In this document: in pieces, positions 1 through 5,808 of the stretch
How the letters are laid out: each line of letters begins with the position of its first letter
Numbering within the stretch: the stretch's first letter is position 1
Assembly (NCBI GenBank): GCA_034430595.1
Contig: DAOUEL010000055.1
Coordinates: forward strand, 1 to 5,808
From: E44-bin32 sp034430595
Lineage (GTDB): Bacteria; Chloroflexota; Anaerolineae; Anaerolineales; E44-bin32
Length of the DNA: 5,808 nt
Direction of reading: 5' to 3'
Made by a program: the position numbers and the translations under genes
The notes under the pieces: generated by a model
What the model was told of the DNA's origin: nothing
What the model saw: only the letters and a program-made list of their open reading frames with translations
The model's database searches: none

Positions 1-188
1 GCCAGCCGCGATATAACCATCAGCAGGATGATGATGACAATAGTCCGAGCAGAAATACTTTGGAGCGCCTCAAGAATTTCATCCCACCCTTGCTGGCTGA
101 GCAAGTAGACCAGCAGGACGATCGAGAGCAGACTACCGGCGCTCCGGAGAAGTATTTGCCGATGCGAAGGATTGAGCTGGATCTTCAT
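1..188 (-). CDS. Flippase-like membrane protein (UPF0104 / LPG synthase TM-region type), N-terminal part
   Basis: An open frame starts at ATG 188-186 and runs to the window edge with no stop, giving 62 complete codons; the C-terminus is missing. The protein begins MKIQLNPSHRQILL, followed by a hydrophobic helix at about residues 14-31, a short amphipathic stretch (GWDEILEALQSIS, about 34-46) and a second helix starting near residue 48 and ending in SRLA. This helix / W-x-x-[IL]-x-x-[AL] / helix pattern is typical of the N-terminus of the PF03706/TIGR00374 family (six to eight membrane helices), often found beside surface-glycan glycosyltransferases. The ATG overlaps the stop codon of the upstream glycosyltransferase as ATGA, with no clear Shine-Dalgarno site, so translation is probably coupled. 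Function is inferred: members are called flippase-like, but few have a proven substrate. Only 62 residues are visible, so another polytopic membrane family remains possible. Confidence 0.65.
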   Translation of the reverse strand, partial: MKIQLNPSHRQILLRSAGSLLSIVLLVYLLSQQGWDEILEALQSISARTIVIIILLMVISRL

Positions 189-1135
189 GCCGGCGGGGGT
201 TTATGATCAATTACTCGCCGGATCGAATAGGTTGGTTTAGCCTGCGATTCGTAGTAGGTACGCACCGTGAGTTCAGCAAGCAAACCGAGCAGTATCGACT
301 GGAACCCCAGGGTAAAGAGCATCACACCCATCAGCAGCAGTGGGGATCGGATCATATGTTCATCGAGAACCAAACGCCGGATGACGAGGACGGCCAGGTC
401 GACACAGCTAAGGGCGATTAAGGCAAGCCCTGTCCCACCGAAGAGGTAGATTGGCTTATTTGAGTAGCCTGTAAGGAATTTGACCGTGAAGAGATCAAGA
501 ATCACTTTGAGTGTCCGCTCGAGTCCGTACTTTGCCTTCCCAAATCGACGGGCGTGATGGCGAACCGGGACCTCGACGATCTTCGCACCAACATAACCGG
601 CATAGGCTGGAATGAATCGGTGCATCTCGCCGTAAAGGTGAAAACCTTCGAGCACCTCCCGTCTGTAAGCCTTTAGAGTACAGCCATAATCATGAAGCTT
701 CACGCCCGTGCTCCAGGAAATGAGGCGGTTGGCAATTTGTGAGGGTATACGCCGCGAGAATCTGTCCTGGCGATCCACTCTCCATCCCGAGACGAGATCA
801 AACCCCTCATTGATTTTCTCGATCAGAAGAGGGATATCCGCGGGATCATTTTGCATATCAGCGTCGAGGGTTACGATCACCTCGCCACCGGCATGATCGA
901 TGCCTGCGGCGATGGCGGCTGTCTGTCCGAAGTTGCGTCGAAATTCGATGACCTTGTTATGCTTTGGATCAATCTTCACAAGTTCTTCGAGAGCTTCCGT
1001 GCTGCCATCGTCAGAGCCATCATTGACGTAGATGACTTCGTAGGTGCGACCTTTCATAGCTTCCTTGATGGCGTCATCAAGAAGCGGTAAGTTTTCGACC
1101 TCGTTATAAACCGGTACTACGATCGAGATATTCAC
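185..1135 (-). CDS. Family 2 polyprenyl-phosphate glycosyltransferase (GtrB/ArnC/DPM1-like)
   Basis: Predicted 316-residue enzyme that transfers a sugar from a nucleotide sugar to polyprenyl (undecaprenyl) phosphate at the cytoplasmic face of the membrane. Visible motifs, counted from the GTG start: PVYNE (8-12), NDGSDDGS (38-45, nucleotide-binding Asp39), the metal-binding DADMQNDP (91-98), GWRVDRQDR (117-125) and RHHARRFGKAKYG (192-204), the R-x-x-G-x-[SA]-K-Y signature of this subgroup. Two membrane helices follow, at about 228-252 and 265-288, then a short tail with RTYYES; this is the GtrB layout and size. GTG 1135-1133 is chosen as start because AGGAG sits 6 nt upstream and the family consensus begins directly there (MNISIVVPVYNE). 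It overlaps the upstream GT-C stop as GTGA, and its own stop overlaps the next ATG. A longer version from TTG at 1177 would add 14 residues not typical of the family and has no ribosome site. The sugar (mannose, glucose, GlcNAc or other) cannot be read from the sequence. Confidence 0.92.
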   Translation of the reverse strand: MNISIVVPVYNEVENLPLLDDAIKEAMKGRTYEVIYVNDGSDDGSTEALEELVKIDPKHNKVIEFRRNFGQTAAIAAGIDHAGGEVIVTLDADMQNDPADIPLLIEKINEGFDLVSGWRVDRQDRFSRRIPSQIANRLISWSTGVKLHDYGCTLKAYRREVLEGFHLYGEMHRFIPAYAGYVGAKIVEVPVRHHARRFGKAKYGLERTLKVILDLFTVKFLTGYSNKPIYLFGGTGLALIALSCVDLAVLVIRRLVLDEHMIRSPLLLMGVMLFTLGFQSILLGLLAELTVRTYYESQAKPTYSIRRVIDHKPPPA

Positions 1136-3000
1136 TCTATTCTCCTCAGGACATGGATCGAAGACCGAGGATTGCAAGGATCGGTTGAGTCTGTCATATA
1201 AATCGTCATCCAGCCACTTCGATCCTGTAATGGTTGATAGCTTGAACTTTCACTGCGAACATCGAGGATAAGGAAATCCGCTTGATCGATCCACTCCCTG
1301 GCCGCTTGTTCGTTCCAATACCCGAGCTTCTGCAGCTGCCGCGTGTCGCCTCCAAAATAAAAGGAATAAGCTCCATTCAGTTGTGGGGGGAAAATCTTTA
1401 CGTCTCGAAGATACAGTAACGGGATTGGGGATCGACCAATTCCCCAATAAATCAAAGATCCAGATGGTATTACACTATTTAATTCACGACCGACGTCCTC
1501 GTTACGTGCGATTTCATCCAGCCCACAGTCGTAGTTAGTATAACCGTTGCCAAACACCAGGGAAGCCGTCCCAAGCAAGAAGATCAAACCGATCACGACT
1601 TGCGACCTGATGCCCGCCCATAGCTGGCCCTCCAAATGTGAACGTCGATTCCGAATGATTGTAAATACGGTTGTGGTGAGAATTAGTAGCCCTATCCCAT
1701 AGTAGAGGATAAGTGCTGTGTAGAAAACCGTTGCCGGAAACAGTGCGTATTTGAATTCGAGGAATTTGCCAAGCGGCATCGTGCCAGCCTGCAAGGGACT
1801 ACTCAACGATATGGGGACCGCACTCGATAGAAGCGCGTTAATGAATGGCTCACCAATAGGCAATCCCACCACGAATGGAAACGCAGCCATCACGCCCACC
1901 ATCCCGAACTGCAAATTACGGTCTTGGGAGAAAACGATTTCTCTCCCCGCTACGGCCAGCAGGAACAATCCCAACGGACTGAAAAAGGCAAGGTAATTCG
2001 TCAGACAATACACACAGTAGTTCATTCCCAGAGAAGCCAGTGCGTGTAAAAGGTAGAGTACAAGGAATAAAACAGAAACAAATACAGTTGTTTGATACCT
2101 CCAGGGGTCGAAATTTCGGCGACGGAGAATCACGGCAACTATTGACAGTAACCAGCCCAGTATCGGGACGAGATGAAGCTTTATGCTTGACAGCAGGCTG
2201 TCGAGGCGGTGGTCGAGTGTGAAATGAGGATTCCACGCCGAGCTCAGATTGTTCGGGAGCCGATATGCTTGTAGAAACGGTGAGATCGAATCAGGAATCC
2301 AGTTCGCCCATAATTTGAGAATATCCGGCCAGTAGATAGCATGCAGACCAATAAACAAAATCATACCGGCAAGAAAGGCAGAGCCGGCTGCACGGCGACC
2401 ATGCTGCCACCAGACAAACAAAATCAAGCCGAACCAGACTGGCAGCAAGTTCAAACGGGTCATGCCCAAAGCCATTGCCAGCAGGCTGCCTGCGATTACC
2501 TCTCCCAAGCTGCGCTCCTTGCCTGTGGTTAGGACAAGGACCCAGACGAGCATCGCGGCTGTCAACCCCTGCGAGATCGCCTGGCTGTAGATCTTGATCA
2601 GAGCCGGATTCAGTGCTATGCCCCATATAGCTATGTTTGCCCATTTCCAATCTGCGAATCTGCGCGTGAGCAGCCATAGCCCAAGCACGAGCAAAATGCC
2701 TAGACCAAGCGAGGCATACCGGCCCGTTCGAAGCCCGGGTCCGAAGAACTGCTGAATCCAGCCGGGAATCAAGAATGAGAGCGGCATGTGATTGGTCAGA
2801 AGACCGAAATCCTGGTAAGGTACATACTCTCCCCGTACGAAGAGCAGGCCCTTATATAGATACAAGCCTTCATCAATTACTGAGGCCTGACCATGAATAT
2901 GTCCCCAAGATTGGCTGACATACGCTATCAACCCTAAGACAGCAAGCAGGATAGAGAGAAGGTTTTGTTTCGTAAGCAGGGCATTTATGTGGCGCCGCAT
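1132..3000 (-). CDS. GT-C fold membrane glycosyltransferase (ArnT/PMT-like, GT39/GT83 type)
   Basis: A 622-residue polytopic protein expected to transfer a sugar from a polyprenyl-phosphate donor to a glycan, lipid or protein at the outer face of the membrane. After a first helix (about 13-30), the loop carries VIDEGLYLYKG with Asp43-Glu44, matching the acidic motif of the first outer loop in GT-C enzymes. It is followed by YVPYQDFGLLTNHMPL (59-74), the [PY]-x-D-[FY]...P-[LP] stretch usual in this family. Further helices lie at about 97-111, 121-155, 165-197, 204-222, 275-292, 303-322, 333-350, 363-380, 421-448 and 464-483. Residues about 485-622 form a soluble C-terminal domain, presumably outside, as in ArnT. 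ATG 3000-2998 is the only normal start after the in-frame stop at 3079-3081, but it has no convincing Shine-Dalgarno site. Its stop overlaps the start of the family 2 glycosyltransferase as GTGA, and that enzyme plausibly makes its donor. Donor, acceptor and exact GT family cannot be assigned by eye. Confidence 0.82.
   Translation of the reverse strand: MRRHINALLTKQNLLSILLAVLGLIAYVSQSWGHIHGQASVIDEGLYLYKGLLFVRGEYVPYQDFGLLTNHMPLSFLIPGWIQQFFGPGLRTGRYASLGLGILLVLGLWLLTRRFADWKWANIAIWGIALNPALIKIYSQAISQGLTAAMLVWVLVLTTGKERSLGEVIAGSLLAMALGMTRLNLLPVWFGLILFVWWQHGRRAAGSAFLAGMILFIGLHAIYWPDILKLWANWIPDSISPFLQAYRLPNNLSSAWNPHFTLDHRLDSLLSSIKLHLVPILGWLLSIVAVILRRRNFDPWRYQTTVFVSVLFLVLYLLHALASLGMNYCVYCLTNYLAFFSPLGLFLLAVAGREIVFSQDRNLQFGMVGVMAAFPFVVGLPIGEPFINALLSSAVPISLSSPLQAGTMPLGKFLEFKYALFPATVFYTALILYYGIGLLILTTTVFTIIRNRRSHLEGQLWAGIRSQVVIGLIFLLGTASLVFGNGYTNYDCGLDEIARNEDVGRELNSVIPSGSLIYWGIGRSPIPLLYLRDVKIFPPQLNGAYSFYFGGDTRQLQKLGYWNEQAAREWIDQADFLILDVRSESSSYQPLQDRSGWMTIYMTDSTDPCNPRSSIHVLRRIE
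1142..1146 (-). promoter_or_regulatory. Shine-Dalgarno site of the family 2 glycosyltransferase
   Basis: Minus-strand AGGAG, 6 nt before GTG 1135-1133, lying inside the last codons of the GT-C gene. It decides the start in favour of GTG 1135 over the upstream TTG at 1177. Confidence 0.8.
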
Positions 3001-3024
3001 GGAAATTTTCTTTGCGTTTGCTCT

Positions 3025-3044
3025 TTCACCTGACAGTTCACCTG
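3025..3044 (-). repeat. 8-nt direct repeat, CAGGTGAA x2
   Basis: On the minus strand CAGGTGAA occurs at 3044-3037 and again at 3032-3025, separated by 4 nt (12-nt period). The repeat lies 25-44 nt before the GT-C start. It contains AGGTGA, a Shine-Dalgarno-like string, but too far from ATG 3000 to serve it in the ordinary way. It could be a tandem protein-binding site, an mRNA feature, or chance. Confidence 0.4.
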
Positions 3045-3059
3045 CTCTAAAAAGTTTCC

Positions 3060-3071
3060 ATGAGCGCTCAT
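3060..3071. repeat. Perfect 12-nt palindrome ATGAGCGCTCAT
   Basis: ATGAGCGCTCAT reads the same on both strands, about 60 nt before the GT-C start. Its TGAGCG half is repeated at 3087-3092. The symmetry would suit a dimeric regulator, but no regulator gene is in the window, so the operator role is only a possibility. As RNA it could give only a short stem. Confidence 0.4.
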
Positions 3072-3084
3072 TAGTCGATCACAC

Positions 3085-3105
3085 CTTGAGCGGACTATTC
3101 TCAAG
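3085..3105. repeat. Inverted repeat CTTGAG-N9-CTCAAG
   Basis: A perfect 6-bp stem (3085-3090 with 3100-3105) with a 9-nt loop, 43 nt past the gmd stop. No T-run follows it on the minus strand, so it is not a good intrinsic terminator. A short mRNA hairpin or chance are the alternatives. Confidence 0.3.
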
Positions 3106-3147
3106 TTCCGACAAGGATCGGGAGAGGGAGGATTGGCACGCGAGCAG

Positions 3148-4239
3148 TTAATCCATATCAACACCCTTCCCAGCATTCTTGATAACTGCTGTGACCCCTG
3201 TATCCCAGCGATGCCAGTCGTCGAACCGTTCCTCAAGGATTTTCAAACCCTCGCCGATGGGCTGCAATCCCACTTCTTCCATGTCGGCATCGACCATAAT
3301 GCGTGCCAGTTCCTTATAGGTAACTTTCGGCTCCCAATCCAACTTTTCGCGCGCCTTGGCGGGATCCGCAAGCAGGTAATCAACCTCGGTTGGCCGGAAA
3401 TATCGTGGATCGATCTCCACAAAGTCTTGCCAATCCATCCCGGCGTACCCGAACGCTTCGGCGACAAATTCGCGAATCGTAGGCGCGACGCCGGTTCCAA
3501 CGACAAAATCTTCGGGGCTGTCCTGCTGCAGGATTTTCCACATGACCTCTACATATTCAGGAGTGTAGCCATAATCTCGACGTGAGTCTAAATTGCCCAA
3601 ATAGACTTTATCCTGCTTCCCGGCCTTGATGCTTGCTACGGCACGGGTCACTTTTCGCGATAAGAAGGTAGGCCCTCGGCGTGGGCTCTCATGATTGAAC
3701 AGTATCCCATTCGCCGCATACATGTCATACGCTTCGCGGTAGTTGATCGCCATCCAGTAAGCATACAACTTGGCAATGGCGTAGGGGCTGCGAGGCTCAA
3801 ATATCGTGGTCTCATTTTGCGGAGGTGGCGCATTTCCGAACATTTCACTCGAGGAAGCCTGATAGTAGCGTGTCTTAATTCCTGAGCGACGAACAGAATC
3901 CAGGATGCGGGTCGTCCCCAAGCCTGTGACGTTGCCGGTGTACTCAGGCATGTCAAAGCTAACTTTGACATGGGATTGAGCGCCCATGTGATAGATCTCT
4001 TCCGGCCGCACATTATAGATAAGATTAGTAAGCTGCTCACCATTGGACAGATTTCCGTAATGCAGAAAAAGCCGGACATCCGGATTGTGTGGATCCTGAT
4101 AAATGTGGTCGATGCGATCGGTGTTAAAGTTGCTCGTCACTCGGATCAATCCGTGCACCTCATACCCCTTATGCAACAAGAACTCGGCAAGGTATGAACC
4201 ATCCTGCCCGGTGATCCCGGTTATTAGCGCAGTTGGCAT
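3148..4239 (-). CDS. gmd: GDP-mannose 4,6-dehydratase
   Basis: Cytoplasmic short-chain dehydrogenase-fold enzyme of 363 residues (E. coli Gmd is 373) converting GDP-D-mannose to GDP-4-keto-6-deoxy-D-mannose, the branch point to GDP-L-fucose, GDP-D-rhamnose, GDP-perosamine and relatives. Visible: the NADP-binding GITGQDG (8-14), FNTDRIDHIYQDP (38-50), YHMGAQSHVKVSF (83-95), the active-site ASSSEMFG (128-135) with Ser130 and Glu132, and SPYAIAK (151-157) with Tyr153 and Lys157. NHESPRRGPTF (182-192), YLGNLDSRRDYG (213-224) and DPRYFRPTEV (277-286) are near-diagnostic of Gmd. ATG 4239-4237 is chosen because AGGAG lies 6 nt upstream and the family N-terminus (PTALITGITGQDG) begins there; ATG 4302 would add 21 unrelated residues and lies upstream of the predicted promoter's start point. 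Oddities: the usual RRSS-type cofactor loop reads RVTS (33-36), and the usual catalytic Thr is Ser130, a conservative change. No GDP-fucose synthase or rhamnose reductase gene is in the window. Confidence 0.97.
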   Translation of the reverse strand: MPTALITGITGQDGSYLAEFLLHKGYEVHGLIRVTSNFNTDRIDHIYQDPHNPDVRLFLHYGNLSNGEQLTNLIYNVRPEEIYHMGAQSHVKVSFDMPEYTGNVTGLGTTRILDSVRRSGIKTRYYQASSSEMFGNAPPPQNETTIFEPRSPYAIAKLYAYWMAINYREAYDMYAANGILFNHESPRRGPTFLSRKVTRAVASIKAGKQDKVYLGNLDSRRDYGYTPEYVEVMWKILQQDSPEDFVVGTGVAPTIREFVAEAFGYAGMDWQDFVEIDPRYFRPTEVDYLLADPAKAREKLDWEPKVTYKELARIMVDADMEEVGLQPIGEGLKILEERFDDWHRWDTGVTAVIKNAGKGVDMD

Positions 4240-4245
4240 CTCGAT

Positions 4246-4250
4246 CTCCT
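4246..4250 (-). promoter_or_regulatory. Shine-Dalgarno site of gmd
   Basis: Minus-strand AGGAG with a 6-nt spacer before ATG 4239-4237. It fixes the gmd start and has the same sequence and spacing as the site of the family 2 glycosyltransferase. Confidence 0.85.
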
Positions 4251-4287
4251 GTACATTGATATCGTTTCGGGAATATTCAAGTGCTGA

Positions 4288-4296
4288 ATTATACCA
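4288..4296 (-). promoter_or_regulatory. Extended -10 promoter candidate for gmd
   Basis: The minus strand reads TGGTATAAT: a perfect TATAAT at 4293-4288 preceded by the TGn extension. The best -35 match is weak (TTCCGA, 4315-4310, 16-nt spacer, 3 of 6), which extended -10 promoters tolerate. Transcription would begin near 4281, giving a leader of roughly 42 nt before gmd. The box lies in the gap just after the preceding gene's stop, where a promoter would be expected if gmd and the genes after it can be expressed independently. Confidence 0.55.
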
Positions 4297-4305
4297 ACGC
4301 ATTCG

Positions 4306-5808
4306 TCATTCGGAATGGGCAATGCCTACGCTTCCCCGACGGTCCCGTAATGCCATGCTGACGCAGAAGAGGAGACTCGCAGCCACCGCGAGTACGATCG
4401 TCGCGTTGATTCCAAGCACAAAACCGCCTAGATAGCGTCCGACGTACCAGAGCGTAAACATCCCAAAGATAATACCGAAGACAACAAATAGCCTTCCGAG
4501 CCAGGGATCTTCCTCTGCCTTCGCCGAATACCATGCCCAAGCCACAACCAAGGCCTGGATAGAAACGAATACCGCACGATAGCGTGGACTGTCCCACTGG
4601 TAGCTGGGAGCACGGTACGAAGATAGAAGGGCGGTAACCCAAATGTAGATAACAAAGAAAGTTGTACTGCTGCGCCAACCAGCCTTTCCCAGCGCCCGAA
4701 TCGTGGCGTAGACCAGTACCGGCAGGATAAGCGCCCAGCCAACACTGCGCCAGATTCCAACGACTTTCCAGATCGGCGCACCCGGTGCAACAATCGCCGC
4801 GGGAAGAAAAGGCTGAATCACCCCGTAGAGTACGAGAAATGGCAATTGAAGTCCTGCGGGGAGCCTGTCTAAGAGGCTGTCGACGAGGGCAGATTGATCG
4901 CTTACCAGATTAAAACGCCACTGAGAAGTGGCGTTCTCGAGCCACCCCCGCAAGATATCCAGGGTTGACCCACCAATGCCCTGGAAGCTCGCCCATGATC
5001 TCGCGGCCAGGACGATCGCGGCGATCGCGATCAGCAGCACCAGCAGAAAGGCCATGATCTGGCCCCGTGAAACTCGACGAATCTGCCAGAGCCATAGCAG
5101 TAAAATTGTTGCCAATACAACCGCGATGAAGGGTGGAGAAATCGGCAAACCCAGCAGTAAAATCGATATCGCAAAATACAGGACGCCCAACCTACGCTGG
5201 TTCGAACCGAGATAGGAGTATCCAAGCAAGGCCAGGGATAAGCCCGTCATCAGGAAGGGCTCGCGCATCTGTGAAGCCCCGAGCAGTATAGCTTCCGGAT
5301 AGAGCGCAATTAACCAAGCTGATCCGTTCGCGATTTTCTCCCCAAACGTCCGTCTGGCGAATCCCCATGTAAAGAGAATAGCCAATGATGATATGGCTGC
5401 CAAAGGAATAACTACCAGTAGAGGATGATGACCCACGACAGGGGAGTAGCGATAGACGAATGCGCTGAGAGCTAACAGGCCTCCATATTGATCGCTGATA
5501 ACATCCGAGCTGAAAGCGCGCATGATCGGTTGATCGCCTCGAGCCAAGGCATAAGCATCTTTATCACGTTTGAATGCATCCCAATAAACATAGCCCGCCC
5601 GCTGTGCTTTCTCGTCGTATCCCCACTTGGGCAAGCCCTCATACAGGGCGACCCCAACGGCCAGCCTCAAGAGCAGCCCAGCGAGCACGATGAGCAGCAG
5701 CTTTCGCGGAGCATCTTCGCCTCTGACTGCCAGCCAACCCAGATAGACCACCGCGGAGCCGATGAGCAGGAGAATTGCATACGAAAACCATAGCGGTATG
5801 TCAAAGTA
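4306..5808 (-). CDS. Polytopic membrane protein, GT-C glycosyltransferase or polymerase-like, N-terminus cut by window edge
   Basis: The frame is open from the right edge to TGA at 4308-4306, 500 visible residues (numbered from the edge). A GTG at 5751 is not the likely start: the 19 codons before it encode the first half of a membrane helix (about 5-27), so the true start is outside the window, probably close. A second helix (about 35-57) is followed by an acidic loop YDEKAQRAGYVYWDAF (64-79) with Asp65-Glu66, and by SDQYGG (105-110). These resemble the first outer loop of GT-C enzymes. ALYPEAILLGASQMREP (168-184) resembles a stretch common in large glycan membrane proteins, as does the late SPRYRAVFVSIQALV (407-421). 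About a dozen helices are expected, with no soluble C-terminal domain. It may be a lipid-sugar-dependent transferase or a Wzy-like polymerase; the sequence does not decide. Its stop is 66 nt before gmd, so co-transcription with gmd is possible. Confidence 0.7.
   Translation of the reverse strand, partial: YFDIPLWFSYAILLLIGSAVVYLGWLAVRGEDAPRKLLLIVLAGLLLRLAVGVALYEGLPKWGYDEKAQRAGYVYWDAFKRDKDAYALARGDQPIMRAFSSDVISDQYGGLLALSAFVYRYSPVVGHHPLLVVIPLAAISSLAILFTWGFARRTFGEKIANGSAWLIALYPEAILLGASQMREPFLMTGLSLALLGYSYLGSNQRRLGVLYFAISILLLGLPISPPFIAVVLATILLLWLWQIRRVSRGQIMAFLLVLLIAIAAIVLAARSWASFQGIGGSTLDILRGWLENATSQWRFNLVSDQSALVDSLLDRLPAGLQLPFLVLYGVIQPFLPAAIVAPGAPIWKVVGIWRSVGWALILPVLVYATIRALGKAGWRSSTTFFVIYIWVTALLSSYRAPSYQWDSPRYRAVFVSIQALVVAWAWYSAKAEEDPWLGRLFVVFGIIFGMFTLWYVGRYLGGFVLGINATIVLAVAASLLFCVSMALRDRRGSVGIAHSE

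Larger units (their letters stand above)
3001..3147. other. Intergenic gap between gmd and the GT-C gene
   Basis: A 147-nt non-coding gap, the longest in the window. It holds a perfect 12-nt palindrome, a 6-bp stem with a 9-nt loop and an 8-nt direct repeat, listed separately. I find no stem followed by a T-run that would make a convincing intrinsic terminator for gmd, and no -35/-10 pair with sound spacing. Whether the downstream trio is read through from gmd or has its own promoter is open. Confidence 0.6.

Noticed and set aside
1136..1177. A 14-residue extension of the family 2 glycosyltransferase from TTG 1177
   Set aside because: There is no Shine-Dalgarno site for the TTG and it lies within the GT-C coding region, while GTG 1135 has a perfect site and matches the family start.
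1916..2236. 106-codon minus-strand frame, and a similar 128-codon frame at 2291-2677
   Set aside because: Both are alternative frames inside the GT-C gene, with low-complexity products and no start context.
3085..3105. Intrinsic terminator after gmd
   Set aside because: The stem is only 6 bp with a 9-nt loop and no T-run follows on the minus strand.
3133..3585. 150-codon open frame on the plus strand
   Set aside because: It lies opposite gmd, whose motifs are unmistakable, and its product resembles no family. It is an antisense shadow.
4240..4302. A 21-residue N-terminal extension of Gmd from ATG 4302
   Set aside because: It has no ribosome site, is not part of the family, overlaps the predicted -10 box, and the internal ATG has AGGAG at ideal spacing.
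1..5808. CRISPR array, tRNA/rRNA, insertion sequence, toxin-antitoxin or defence system
   Set aside because: No regularly spaced repeats, no transposase-like or nuclease-like product and no terminal inverted repeats were seen. The coding content is accounted for by five glycan-related genes.
4306..5808. A wholly new protein family for the first membrane gene
   Set aside because: The acidic first loop, the YP...REP segment and the helix layout are in keeping with known GT-C/polymerase-type glycan proteins. Weak similarity by eye is not evidence of novelty.

Overview
The window is a stretch of a bacterial cell-surface glycan (exopolysaccharide, O-antigen-like or glycoprotein-glycan) locus. All five genes lie on the minus strand, so the biological order runs from position 5808 down to 1. 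Base composition looks moderate, a little above half G+C. The organism cannot be fixed from this sequence: ATG/GTG starts, AGGAG Shine-Dalgarno sites and a sigma70-type extended -10 box say bacterium. A Chloroflexota-like or other environmental bacterium is only a guess.

Layout in transcription order: (1) 5808-4306, a polytopic membrane protein of the GT-C/polymerase type, cut at its N-terminus by the window edge; (2) a 66-nt gap with a good extended -10 promoter candidate and a strong Shine-Dalgarno site; (3) 4239-3148, gmd, GDP-mannose 4,6-dehydratase; (4) a 147-nt gap with a perfect 12-nt palindrome, a small hairpin and an 8-nt direct repeat; (5) 3000-1132, a 622-residue ArnT/PMT-like GT-C membrane glycosyltransferase; (6) 1135-185, a GtrB/DPM1-like family 2 polyprenyl-phosphate glycosyltransferase; (7) 188-1, the first 62 codons of a flippase-like (UPF0104/LPG-synthase-TM type) membrane protein, cut by the left edge. 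Genes 5-6 overlap by GTGA and genes 6-7 by ATGA, so the last three are almost certainly translated as a coupled unit.

Inferred joint role: Gmd converts GDP-D-mannose to GDP-4-keto-6-deoxy-D-mannose, the precursor of GDP-L-fucose, GDP-D-rhamnose or GDP-perosamine. The finishing enzyme is not in the window. The family 2 enzyme loads a sugar onto polyprenyl phosphate on the cytoplasmic face, the lipid-linked sugar is moved across the membrane (possibly by the flippase-like protein), and the GT-C enzyme uses it on the outer face. The first membrane protein may be a second GT-C transferase or a polymerase of the same locus.

I see no mobile element, CRISPR array, RNA gene or defence system. The protein families are all known. 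The most interesting points are the tightly coupled GT-C/GT2/flippase-like trio, the promoter before gmd, altered residues in Gmd, and the repeat-rich gap before the GT-C gene.
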